Positions 1 to 7,536 of a stretch of 64,000 nt of DNA are shown here, in pieces. Made by a program: the position numbers and the translations under genes. Within the stretch, counting starts at the first letter, position 1; each line of letters begins with the position of its first letter. The notes below the pieces were generated by a model. It saw only the letters and a list, made by a program, of their open reading frames with translations, did no database searches and was not told where the DNA came from. The stretch is from Pseudomaricurvus albidus (GTDB taxonomy: Bacteria; Pseudomonadota; Gammaproteobacteria; Pseudomonadales; Cellvibrionaceae), in assembly GCF_018863235.1 (NCBI RefSeq), contig NZ_JAHKRS010000005.1, positions 186,001 to 250,000 on the forward strand, read 5' to 3'.

Positions 1-2
1 TG

Positions 3-284
3 GACATGATGGTCGTGACGGATTTTCATCTGGCTCTCGAGGCGGATATACAGGAGGCTCAGGATATTGTCCGGCAGGTGATTGTCACCAGTCGATATGC
101 GTATTTGAAAAAACCAGTCACTTTTGCCGTAGAGGAGGTGCAAGTCGCTGAACGCTTGTCAATTCGTCTCAGGGCCAAGGCCTACGTGCTGGATGTAAAT
201 TATGAAAAAGCCTTCCAGAGCGACATCACTGTACGTTCTACAACCTTGTTTAGGGAGCGGGGCATCCCCAGACCCATGCGATAA
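3..284 (+). CDS. MscS-family mechanosensitive channel, C-terminal fragment (cut by window edge)
   Basis: Only the last ~93 codons are inside the window; the frame is open to the left edge, so the Met codons at 6 and 9 need not be the start. The piece resembles the cytoplasmic C-terminal domain of small-conductance mechanosensitive channels: a helix of the form 'QEAQDIVRQVIVTSRY', a short beta region, and the usual ending in which a helix runs into 'GIPRP' just before the stop. Such channels sit in the inner membrane and release solutes during osmotic downshock. A strong hairpin follows the stop, so the gene is probably not co-transcribed with the iron genes. The family call rests on this end alone. 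Confidence 0.6.
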   Translation, partial: DMMVVTDFHLALEADIQEAQDIVRQVIVTSRYAYLKKPVTFAVEEVQVAERLSIRLRAKAYVLDVNYEKAFQSDITVRSTTLFRERGIPRPMR

Positions 285-302
285 CGTTTAATTATGTAAA
301 CA

Positions 303-330
303 TAAAGCAGATTTCCCACTATCTGCTTTA
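303..330. terminator. 10-bp hairpin after the MscS-like gene
   Basis: Perfect inverted repeat: TAAAGCAGAT (303-312), an 8-nt spacer, then ATCTGCTTTA (321-330). It begins 18 bp after the stop codon and lies just before a Fur-box-like sequence. There is no clear T-run after it on the plus strand, so it is a plausible but not typical intrinsic terminator. Confidence 0.5.
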
Positions 331-340
331 CCGCTTTGCT

Positions 341-359
341 GATAATAAGTATCATTTCG
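341..359. promoter_or_regulatory. Fur-box-like operator
   Basis: The sequence GATAATAAGTATCATTTCG matches the classical 19-bp Fur consensus GATAATGATAATCATTATC at 13 of 19 positions by my alignment, including the GATAAT half and the ATCATT core. It lies 26 bp upstream of the first gene of an operon ending in a ferric-iron ABC transporter, exactly where an iron-dependent repressor site would be expected. Confidence 0.65.
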
Positions 360-385
360 CATCAAATCTCAAAGTGGGAATCGTT

Positions 386-1213
386 ATGCAATCTGTGGTT
401 AAGAAACTCATCGTTCGTAAGTATCGCAATGCAGGCCTGATTGCGGGGTTGTGTACCTTGTTGGCGACAGGACAGGCGGCTGCCAATGGTGCTGTCGGCG
501 ATCATGTGAACCATCTGCAAGATCACTTGGGGCAATACACTGAAGAAGTGAACTGGCTGGTCGGCAAGTTCGATGGTGTTGTCGATACCTATGAAGAGAA
601 AGGGCAGAAGGCGACTCATTCCGACTCCATGATCGAATTTTGGGAAGAAGTGGACTTTCACTCTGCCATTGAAACCAATTATGTTCCGGTTTACGCAATG
701 ATCTGGCAGGGCATCTATGGCGTTAAGCAAGCCATTGATGCAGGTGCGCCAGTTGAAACAGTGCGTGCCGAGCAGGCCAAGTTGGACCAGGCATTGTGGC
801 AAGCGCTGGGTGCGGTTAAACTCGCCGCTCAATATCAGCAAAAAGGCTTGTTGGCCAAAATTCAGACAACCGAAGCAGAGCCAACCACAGCGCCTGAAAC
901 TCTGGAAGACATCAAGCACCGTTTGGATCGTGTTGTTGCCAAGTACGCAGAAAAACTGCCTGATGCGGCTACGACTATTGTTCACGATACCTATTTACAG
1001 CGTTTTGAAGGTGTAGAAGGGGCATTGATTGAACAGGATGCGAACCTGGTCGAAGACCTTGAAAAAGACTTCAACGTGACCTTGCCAAAGGCTTTGAGCA
1101 GTAACGCCAGTGTTGATGATGTACGTCAGGTGGTTGTCGCCATGCAAGCCAAGCTGGATAAAGCGAAAGCTTTGCTGATTGAAGCGGAAAAAGACCGCAA
1201 AGACGTTTTTTAA
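386..1213 (+). CDS. Exported protein of unknown function heading the iron-uptake operon
   Basis: About 275 residues. I chose ATG 386 over GTG 374 because GGGA lies 7 nt upstream of it. The N-terminus has basic residues, then a hydrophobic stretch ending '...LATGQAAANG', a Sec-type signal peptide cleaved near residue 34. The mature protein is mostly predicted helix, rich in Glu, Gln, Lys and Ala, with no cysteine and several His/Glu/Asp-rich turns ('HVNHLQDHLGQY'). No family was recognised. It follows a Fur-like box and precedes the fbpA-type gene with a very short gap, so a role in periplasmic iron handling is a reasonable inference. An EfeO/imelysin relationship was considered but no motif supports it. 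Confidence 0.75.
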   Translation: MQSVVKKLIVRKYRNAGLIAGLCTLLATGQAAANGAVGDHVNHLQDHLGQYTEEVNWLVGKFDGVVDTYEEKGQKATHSDSMIEFWEEVDFHSAIETNYVPVYAMIWQGIYGVKQAIDAGAPVETVRAEQAKLDQALWQALGAVKLAAQYQQKGLLAKIQTTEAEPTTAPETLEDIKHRLDRVVAKYAEKLPDAATTIVHDTYLQRFEGVEGALIEQDANLVEDLEKDFNVTLPKALSSNASVDDVRQVVVAMQAKLDKAKALLIEAEKDRKDVF

Positions 1214-1253
1214 ACGGTTTGGCTTTCGGGCCTTGGACCGTAAGGATATCAAG

Positions 1254-2303
1254 TTGCAGCGCAGAACCTTTATACAGGCTCTGGCTGCGGCTGGCACTCT
1301 CGGTAGTTTGCCGTTGGCCGCCAGTCGCAGTTTGGCCGACAGTAGTACTAACTCCAGTTTCCCCCTGTCTGTAGACCAACTGCCTCCTTTGGAGGGAGAT
1401 CTTACGCTCTATCTGGGACGGGGCGAGGGCGGTCTTTATGAAAATGTCCTCGAAGCCATTCGTAAACGCAATCCCAAACTGAATTTGCAAATCCGTCGTG
1501 GCTCAACGGCGGCTTTGGCGAATTCCATTGTGGCCGAAGCCAAAGCCGGTGTACGTCGGGCGGATGTGTTTTGGGCGGTAGATTCCGGTGCGATTGGACT
1601 GGTGAGTGATTCCGGTCTGGCACAGCCCTTGCCCAAGGATTTGACTTCTCAGTTGAAAACCGGATTTCAATACCCGGAGTGGGCGCCGGTGACAGGGCGC
1701 ATCCGTACGCTGCCCTACAATACAGATCGCTTGACGGAAGCTCAGATTCCCGACAGCGTGATGGCGTTGGCGGACAGTGATCTGTCCATCGGTTGGGCTC
1801 CGGCCTATGCCTCTTTCCAGTCTTTTGTCACCGCCATGCGGTTGCTTGAAGGGGAGAAAGCCACTGCTGACTGGTTGCGTGGTATCAGCAAAAACGCCAC
1901 CCAATACGCCGGTGAGCTGGGTGTGGTTATGGCAGTGGAGCGTGGTGAAGTGGATTTGGGCTTTGCCAATCATTACTACACCTTGCGTTTAAAATCCGGA
2001 AAACCGGATGCCAAAGTGGATCTCGCGTTCACCAAAAACGACGCGGGTTGTCTGGTGAATGCTTCGGGTATTCTGGCTTTGAGCGAAGGGGATCTCCCCG
2101 TTAACTTCATCCGCTACCTGATGACCCGGGAAGTACAGTCCTACCTGGCGACTGAAGCCTATGAAATCCCACTGGTGGACGGTGTGACATTACCTGAGGG
2201 CTTGCCCGCTCTGGAGACCGTATCACCTCCTAAAGTGGATCTCACTCAATTGGCGGATCTGCGTCCGACACTCAAATTGATGCGAAGTGTTGGCGTTTTA
2301 TGA
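1254..2303 (+). CDS. fbpA: Ferric-iron ABC transporter substrate-binding protein (FbpA/FutA-like), Tat-like leader
   Basis: Periplasmic binding protein that would deliver Fe(III) to the permease/ATPase encoded next. After the leader, the 'DLTLYLGRGEGGLYENVLEA' beginning, the 'RGSTAALANSIVAEAKAG' stretch and 'ADVFWAVDSGA' fit the iron(III)-binding branch of periplasmic binding proteins; length (~349 aa) is normal. No ATG is available: TTG occurs at 1179, 1233 and 1254. I prefer 1254 because AAGGA (1242-1246) stands about 7 nt before it and the protein then starts MQRRTFIQALAAAG, a compact twin-arginine-like signal. TTG 1179 would overlap the previous gene by 35 bp. Export by Tat rather than Sec is unusual for this family. 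The stop overlaps the next ATG (ATGA). Confidence 0.85.
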   Translation: MQRRTFIQALAAAGTLGSLPLAASRSLADSSTNSSFPLSVDQLPPLEGDLTLYLGRGEGGLYENVLEAIRKRNPKLNLQIRRGSTAALANSIVAEAKAGVRRADVFWAVDSGAIGLVSDSGLAQPLPKDLTSQLKTGFQYPEWAPVTGRIRTLPYNTDRLTEAQIPDSVMALADSDLSIGWAPAYASFQSFVTAMRLLEGEKATADWLRGISKNATQYAGELGVVMAVERGEVDLGFANHYYTLRLKSGKPDAKVDLAFTKNDAGCLVNASGILALSEGDLPVNFIRYLMTREVQSYLATEAYEIPLVDGVTLPEGLPALETVSPPKVDLTQLADLRPTLKLMRSVGVL

Positions 2304-3820
2304 CCCGATGGCCCAAATCCTATCCGCTGGCACTGCTGATCGCACTGCTGGCGCTGGTCCCGGTGGGTGTGCTCATCGGGCTGGCCTCGGATACCGCAGA
2401 ACTCTTTGACGCACATAATCTAAAGGTTCTTACCAATACTTTGTTGCTGATGGTGTTCACGGTCTTCGGATCTGTGTTAATCGGCGTTCCCCTGGCTTTA
2501 ATTACCGCTTATGTGCAAATGCCCTGGCGCAAGTTGTGGCTGGTGATTTTGGCTGCACCTTTGGCCATGCCCAGTTATATTGGTGCATTCACGCTGTACG
2601 CAGCCTTTGGCCCCGGAGGTGAAATTGCCAATCTGATGGGGGTGCCAACGCCGTCAGTGAATGGTCTGGCCGGCGCCACTCTGGTCATGACTCTCTATTC
2701 CTATCCCTTTGTGATGTTGACGACACGGGCCTCGCTACTCAGTCTCGATACCAGTTTGGTTAATGCCGCACGTACTCTGGGTATGTCGATGAGCGCCTGT
2801 CTCTGGCGGGTAGTTTTGCCACGTGCGGTCACGGGTATTGCTGCGGGATCGTCACTGGTGGCGTTGTACACCCTGTCCGACTTCGGTACGCCGGCCATTA
2901 TGCGGCTCGATACCTTTACCCGTGTGATCTTTGTGGAGTACAACGCATTTGGCTTGAGCCAGGCGGCGATGTTGTCTTTGCAGTTGCTGGTCATTGTCGG
3001 GCTGGTGTTGTTTCTGGAATCCCGCGTGAAGAGTAATCACGAAAAGCCGGGCCGGCATCTCTCGCTCTGGCCGGGCTTTTGGCAAAAACTGTCTATGTTG
3101 CTCGTCGTTATGCCCATCACTCTGCTGGCCATAGTGTTGCCGCTGTTGGTGTTTGGAGTTTGGTTACTGCGTGAGGGCACTGGCGGCTTTGAGTTCAGCT
3201 ATGCGTGGAATTCCACCTATGCCTCTATGTTGGCAGCCCTGTTTGCGGTGATTCTGGCAGTCCCGGTTGCCCATGCAGCCATTGCCGGACGAGCGGGACG
3301 CTGGATGGAGCGGGTAACTTATCTGGGATTTGGCGTGCCCGGTATTGTTATGGGTACAGCACTGGTCTATATCGGCTTGCAGTTGCCTTTCCTTTACCAG
3401 ACACTGGCTCTATTGGTGATCGCATACATTTTGCGCTTTCTGCCTTTGGCTGTGGGGTCTGTGCGCTCGACGGCCGAAGGTCTGGATCCCAGTCTGGTGA
3501 AAGCTGCGCGACTGCTGGGTGCCAGCCCTCGTGAAGCTTTCCAGCGCATTACCTTGCCATTATCCCTGCGGGGAATGGTGGCAGGGGCGGCACTGGTTTT
3601 TCTGGAGGCCATGCGTGAACTGCCGGCGACGTTAATGCTGGGTCCGACTGGATTTGAAACCCTGGCCACGTATTTGTGGCGGGTGTACGAAGCGGGTTAT
3701 TTTGGTCGGGCGGCAATTCCTGGTCTGTTGCTGGTTCTCATGTCTGCATTGGGATTGGCGTTGATGTTGTCCGGTGAGCGCCGGGCGGAATTTGATGTTA
3801 CAGAGGATCGGCATCGTTAA
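2300..3820 (+). CDS. fbpB: Ferric-iron ABC transporter permease (FbpB-like)
   Basis: Inner-membrane permease of 506 residues with about 12 hydrophobic segments in two homologous halves, as in FbpB/SfuB, where one chain replaces a permease dimer. Each half carries the loop that contacts the ATPase: 'ARTLGMSMSACLWRVVLPRA' near residue 157 and 'ARLLGASPREAFQRITLPLS' near residue 402. Its ATG overlaps the stop of the binding protein by 4 bp, and its stop overlaps the ATPase start (TAATG), so translation is probably coupled. It should form the Fe(III) channel of the Fur-controlled operon. Confidence 0.9.
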   Translation: MTRWPKSYPLALLIALLALVPVGVLIGLASDTAELFDAHNLKVLTNTLLLMVFTVFGSVLIGVPLALITAYVQMPWRKLWLVILAAPLAMPSYIGAFTLYAAFGPGGEIANLMGVPTPSVNGLAGATLVMTLYSYPFVMLTTRASLLSLDTSLVNAARTLGMSMSACLWRVVLPRAVTGIAAGSSLVALYTLSDFGTPAIMRLDTFTRVIFVEYNAFGLSQAAMLSLQLLVIVGLVLFLESRVKSNHEKPGRHLSLWPGFWQKLSMLLVVMPITLLAIVLPLLVFGVWLLREGTGGFEFSYAWNSTYASMLAALFAVILAVPVAHAAIAGRAGRWMERVTYLGFGVPGIVMGTALVYIGLQLPFLYQTLALLVIAYILRFLPLAVGSVRSTAEGLDPSLVKAARLLGASPREAFQRITLPLSLRGMVAGAALVFLEAMRELPATLMLGPTGFETLATYLWRVYEAGYFGRAAIPGLLLVLMSALGLALMLSGERRAEFDVTEDRHR

Positions 3821-4836
3821 TGTTGAAGGTTAATAATCTGTCCGTGAGCTACGGTTCTACCCGAGTGGTGAAGAACCTGAATCTGGCGTTAGCAGACGAT
3901 GAGGTTCTGATGCTGGTAGGGCCAACGGGTTGTGGCAAAACCACCATTCTCCAGGCTCTGGCAGGTTTGGTGCCAATCTCTGAAGGGGAGATTCAGCTGG
4001 GTTCATGGCAATCCTCTCCCTCGAAAATCGTCCCGCCGGAAAAGCGAAACGTCGGTATGGTGTTTCAGGATTTTGCCCTGTTTCCCCATTTGACGGTGGA
4101 GCAGAATATCTGCTTTCGGTTGACGGACAACAGCCTGGCAGATCACTGGATCAAGTTGCTGGGGCTGGAAGCGTTCCGCCATGCAAAGCCGGGCCGGCTG
4201 TCAGGCGGACAAAAACAGCGTGTGGCCTTGGCTCGTACCCTCGCTCATGAACCGTCGTTTGTGCTGCTGGATGAGCCCTTGTCGAATCTGGATGCGGCTC
4301 TTAAAGACAGCCTGCGCTGGGAAATTCGTAATGCCCTGAAAGCCGCCGGTGTTCCGGCGATCTGGGTTACCCACGATCAGGAAGAAGCCCTGTCGGTGGG
4401 TGATCGGGTGGGTATTCTCAAGGGTGGTGTATTGGAACAGCTGGATACCCCAGAGACTTGTTTCAGTGAGCCTGCCAACCGTTTTGTTGCACGCTTTCTG
4501 GGAGAGGCGAGTTTCCTTCCGGCGCATATGGAGCAGGTGAATCAGGTCTCCACTGTGCTTGGCCCAGCACCCGCGGTTGCGGTAAATGGCGCCAGTGGCG
4601 ATGTGGATCTGTTATTGCGTCCGGATGATCTGTCCCTTATTTTGGCTCCGGATGGTAATGGTGTGGTTCAATGGGTACGCTATGAAGGTGGTTCGCGCCT
4701 GTATGCCGTCAATCTCGATGACGGCACAGAATTGAAAGTACGGGTCAGTCATGAAAATCATGTGGCCATTGGGGATCGTGTCCGCATGGGAATTACCACC
4801 ACGCATCCACTGGCGGTATTTCAGCGCGAACATTGA
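3820..4836 (+). CDS. fbpC: Ferric-iron ABC transporter ATP-binding protein (FbpC-like)
   Basis: Cytoplasmic ATPase that powers the importer. Visible motifs: Walker A 'GPTGCGKTT' near residue 33, Q-loop in 'MVFQDFALFPHL', signature 'LSGGQKQRVALARTL', Walker B 'VLLDEPLSNLD', and the switch His in 'WVTHDQEEALS'. Residues after ~240 form the small C-terminal regulatory domain (TOBE-like) of FbpC/PotA-type ATPases. Length 338 is typical. It is the last gene of the iron operon; the next gene starts 67 bp later with its own leader. Confidence 0.9.
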   Translation: MLKVNNLSVSYGSTRVVKNLNLALADDEVLMLVGPTGCGKTTILQALAGLVPISEGEIQLGSWQSSPSKIVPPEKRNVGMVFQDFALFPHLTVEQNICFRLTDNSLADHWIKLLGLEAFRHAKPGRLSGGQKQRVALARTLAHEPSFVLLDEPLSNLDAALKDSLRWEIRNALKAAGVPAIWVTHDQEEALSVGDRVGILKGGVLEQLDTPETCFSEPANRFVARFLGEASFLPAHMEQVNQVSTVLGPAPAVAVNGASGDVDLLLRPDDLSLILAPDGNGVVQWVRYEGGSRLYAVNLDDGTELKVRVSHENHVAIGDRVRMGITTTHPLAVFQREH

Positions 4837-4903
4837 CCATATCGGCCTTGGCGCTTTTTATGGCTTTAAGTGAAATGACAATCTAAAAATAAAGAAAACC
4901 CTT

Positions 4904-5677
4904 ATGCCGGAATTACTCTATTGCCGTGATGAATTCACCGATGCCCCAGGGAAGCCGCTGCTGTTGATTCACGGGCTTTTTGGCGCTGCTGAAAACCTGA
5001 TGGGGATTGCCCGTGCGTTTGAAGACAGACCTGTGAGTCTGGTGGATCTGCGCAATCACGGACGCTCTTTTCACGCCGACTCGATGACCCAAATGGAAAT
5101 GGCAGAGGACATTTTGCGACTGCTGGACGCCAAAGGCTGGGAGAATGTGGATGTTCTTGGACATTCTCTGGGTGGCAAGGTCGCGCTGCAGTTGTCTCAA
5201 CTGGCTCCGGAACGTATCAATCGGCTTGTGGTGGCCGACATTGCACCAGTCGATTACAAACCTCATCATCAATTGATACTGGAGGCTCTCGACGCTGTAG
5301 ATACTTCTGTTATCAAAAGCCGCAGCGAGGCAGATAAGGTGATGAGTGAGTATGTCGAAGAGGCGGGCATTCGCAGTTTTCTGCTGATGAATCTGGTGCG
5401 TTCACAGGAAGGCGGCTTTCAATGGCGTTGCAACCTTGAAGGACTGAGAGCCAATTATGAGTCGATTCGCTGCGCTCCGGAATTTAAGCAGGCCTTTAAA
5501 GGGCCATCACTCTACATTCGGGGCGGGAATTCCGACTATGTGTTGGATGCCTACCAGGCCGAAATTGATCGTTTTACTCCTGAAGCCATAATCCAGACCA
5601 TTGAAGGATGTGGGCACTGGCTGCACGCTGAGAAACCGGTGGACTTTAACCGGTTGGCTAAAGACTTTTTAGGCTGA
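4904..5677 (+). CDS. ybfF: Alpha/beta-hydrolase esterase, YbfF-like
   Basis: Soluble serine esterase of 257 residues. The oxyanion region 'LLLIHGLFGAAENL' (near residue 20), 'VDLRNHGRSFH', the nucleophile elbow 'GHSLGGKVALQL' (near residue 86) and the C-terminal 'GCGHWLHAEKP' carrying the catalytic His all match the YbfF branch. E. coli YbfF hydrolyses short acyl esters and acyl-CoA in vitro; its physiological substrate is uncertain. The gene faces the batD-like gene tail to tail, 63 bp apart. Confidence 0.85.
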   Translation: MPELLYCRDEFTDAPGKPLLLIHGLFGAAENLMGIARAFEDRPVSLVDLRNHGRSFHADSMTQMEMAEDILRLLDAKGWENVDVLGHSLGGKVALQLSQLAPERINRLVVADIAPVDYKPHHQLILEALDAVDTSVIKSRSEADKVMSEYVEEAGIRSFLLMNLVRSQEGGFQWRCNLEGLRANYESIRCAPEFKQAFKGPSLYIRGGNSDYVLDAYQAEIDRFTPEAIIQTIEGCGHWLHAEKPVDFNRLAKDFLG

Positions 5678-5740
5678 AGTTCCAATAGGAGCTGCAATTT
5701 TCAGTGACTGAATTTAGCTGCGGATAATCCAGTTAATCTG

Positions 5741-6841
5741 TCAGCTGCCAGACCGGCTACCCGATTTACGTTCCGTTGGATTCAATGGCTGTAAATGCAC
5801 CGGCTTAAAAGGTTGCGCAGCCCTGCGAACCTTATTCCGTATCCGTTGATTTCTGCTCGCCAGATAAGCCAGCCCTGTGATGATCAGCAGGGCTATTGCT
5901 CCACCAATCCACTTGTTTCGAGTCCGGGCTTGCGTAAAGCCTGCCGGATCGGTCACGTCCAGAGAGGCCATGGCGGGGTTGGCCACCACATGTATTGTGC
6001 GCTCTGGAAGTATCTCTGTGCGAAGTTCCTGGCTGTCGAGATCAAACCAGGTGAAGCGGGTTTCCGGTATGGTGAATTGACCGGGGCGCTGACAGAGGTA
6101 AGTGATTTCGTCCTGCCGCACTCCGACCAACGTGCCACGATGGTCACTGTCCTGTAACTGTCGTTTCTCATAAACACCCAGACCATCGATATCATCTGCC
6201 GGGAAGGGCGGAAAGATCATTCCGGGCATATCGGGAGCTTTAAAGGTAATGGTTCGGGTAAAGGTTGTGCCGGCTTTGACTTCTTCATCGCCGGGTACCG
6301 GAGACCAGCTTTCCTCAAACACGAGGTTACGGGCGCTGATGACAGTACCCAGTTGTTCTGAACCCGGAGGTCGTTTCACGGAAAAGGGTAAGGCCGTTGT
6401 GCTGACTTCGGCGGTTATGCTCTCTGTGTCGAGAGGATTGCGTTTATAGGTAAAGCGCGCACTCACTGGCGGAATGGCTTGTGGTCCCGCTCGCATAGGC
6501 CAGGTTCGCAGTTCGTATTGCTGTATTGTGTAGTGTGTCCCATCAATGGTGTCTGTGCTCATAACCGGATGGTCAGCCGGAGGCATTAGCAAAACACCTT
6601 CCGGGTCTGGTATATCAAAGCTGACGGCACTGCTGAAATAGCCGGGGGTGGATATACGGACTTGCACAACCATGGCTTGTCCAACCCAGATATCATCAGT
6701 TTCGCTTAATGCCGCAGAAACTTTGGGTGAAGGCACATGGCCATCCTGAGCAAGGGTGTGTTGTGCGGGCCATAGCATCAGGGTGGTGATGAGTAACGCC
6801 ATGGTTAATAGCAAATGGGATAATCGCTTCGCTCGCATCAT
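5741..6841 (-). CDS. batD: BatD-like membrane-anchored protein, last gene of the MoxR/Bat operon
   Basis: 366 residues with an N-terminal signal peptide ('LLLTMALLITTLMLWPAQHTLA'), a periplasmic beta-rich region containing the typical 'VWVGQAMVVQVRI'-like stretch and 'YTIQQYELRTWPMRAG', and one C-terminal membrane helix ('WIGGAIALLIITGLAYLA') followed by a basic tail. This is the BatD (oxygen-tolerance protein) arrangement, though shorter than many BatD proteins. Bat proteins are linked to aerotolerance and envelope-stress survival, but no biochemical activity is established. Its start overlaps the upstream TPR gene by 4 bp. Confidence 0.75.
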   Translation of the reverse strand: MMRAKRLSHLLLTMALLITTLMLWPAQHTLAQDGHVPSPKVSAALSETDDIWVGQAMVVQVRISTPGYFSSAVSFDIPDPEGVLLMPPADHPVMSTDTIDGTHYTIQQYELRTWPMRAGPQAIPPVSARFTYKRNPLDTESITAEVSTTALPFSVKRPPGSEQLGTVISARNLVFEESWSPVPGDEEVKAGTTFTRTITFKAPDMPGMIFPPFPADDIDGLGVYEKRQLQDSDHRGTLVGVRQDEITYLCQRPGQFTIPETRFTWFDLDSQELRTEILPERTIHVVANPAMASLDVTDPAGFTQARTRNKWIGGAIALLIITGLAYLASRNQRIRNKVRRAAQPFKPVHLQPLNPTERKSGSRSGS

Positions 6842-7536
6842 GGTGTGGACGCATTCCCATTCTGAGTGTCTGGACTTTCTTGATCTGCGTGCGCGGCCTG
6901 CCAGGCGAATTTGGCCCGGAGGAAGTCGCTGGGCGTTGTTTGTACCCGACGGAGCCAGCTGGCTCGCAACTCAGAATCCGAAAAGTCCTGAGCGCTCAAT
7001 TCTCTCGGTTTACTGTCTTTGTTATCTCCTTTTTGGTCATACACGATGTCATCCGGCTCATGAGCGTCGGCAGATTCCTGATCTCGATTTTTACCTGCAT
7101 CATCAATGCGTTTCTGACGTGCTTGCGCCAGGGCTTTATTGTCTTGCGCCTCTTGCCAGCGGGGTTTAAAGCCAAGAGCGCGGTCGTAGCTTTTGATGGC
7201 GCTATCGTATTTACCTTGCATCAACCAGGCGTTTCCCTGATTGAAGGCCCCCTTGGCGCCGGGCACCCTGGCAAAGGTACGCGCGGCATCTTCGAAGTCG
7301 CCGTTGCGATATTGGGCAACGCCTTTGCGCCATGGATCTGTGTAAGCGTTTGCCGCAGCCTGGTATTGTTGTTTGGCCATGAGATGATCGCCCCTTTGAT
7401 CGGCAGTCAACCAAAAGTCAGGGTTACTCCAGCTGCCATACACGAATATTGCGGCGACCAGAATACCGCCTGCTATTGTCAGAGTTTTTCGAGAGCGAAT
7501 GCGCGGATGCCAAGTCATATTATCGGTCGCTTTCAT
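6838..7536 (-). CDS. Membrane-anchored TPR protein, BatC/BatE-like
   Basis: 232 residues. An N-terminal membrane helix ('LTIAGGILVAAIFVYGSW') is followed by TPR units, clearest in 'AFNQGNAWLMQGKYDSAIKSYDRALGFKP', and then a charged, low-complexity region with many Asp, Lys and Glu ('DDIVYDQKGDNKDSKP'). This is the usual form of the TPR component lying between the VWA and BatD genes. The TPRs probably scaffold the VWA proteins at the inner membrane. Both ends overlap neighbouring genes by 4 bp. Confidence 0.75.
   Translation of the reverse strand: MKATDNMTWHPRIRSRKTLTIAGGILVAAIFVYGSWSNPDFWLTADQRGDHLMAKQQYQAAANAYTDPWRKGVAQYRNGDFEDAARTFARVPGAKGAFNQGNAWLMQGKYDSAIKSYDRALGFKPRWQEAQDNKALAQARQKRIDDAGKNRDQESADAHEPDDIVYDQKGDNKDSKPRELSAQDFSDSELRASWLRRVQTTPSDFLRAKFAWQAAHADQESPDTQNGNASTP

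Noticed and set aside
374-985. Antisense open frame opposite the first iron-operon gene
   Set aside because: The plus-strand frame has a signal peptide and a Fur-like promoter; the antisense frame has neither.
386-1213. EfeO/imelysin-type iron-uptake protein
   Set aside because: The operon context suggests iron, but the characteristic imelysin HxxE-type motif could not be identified in the sequence.
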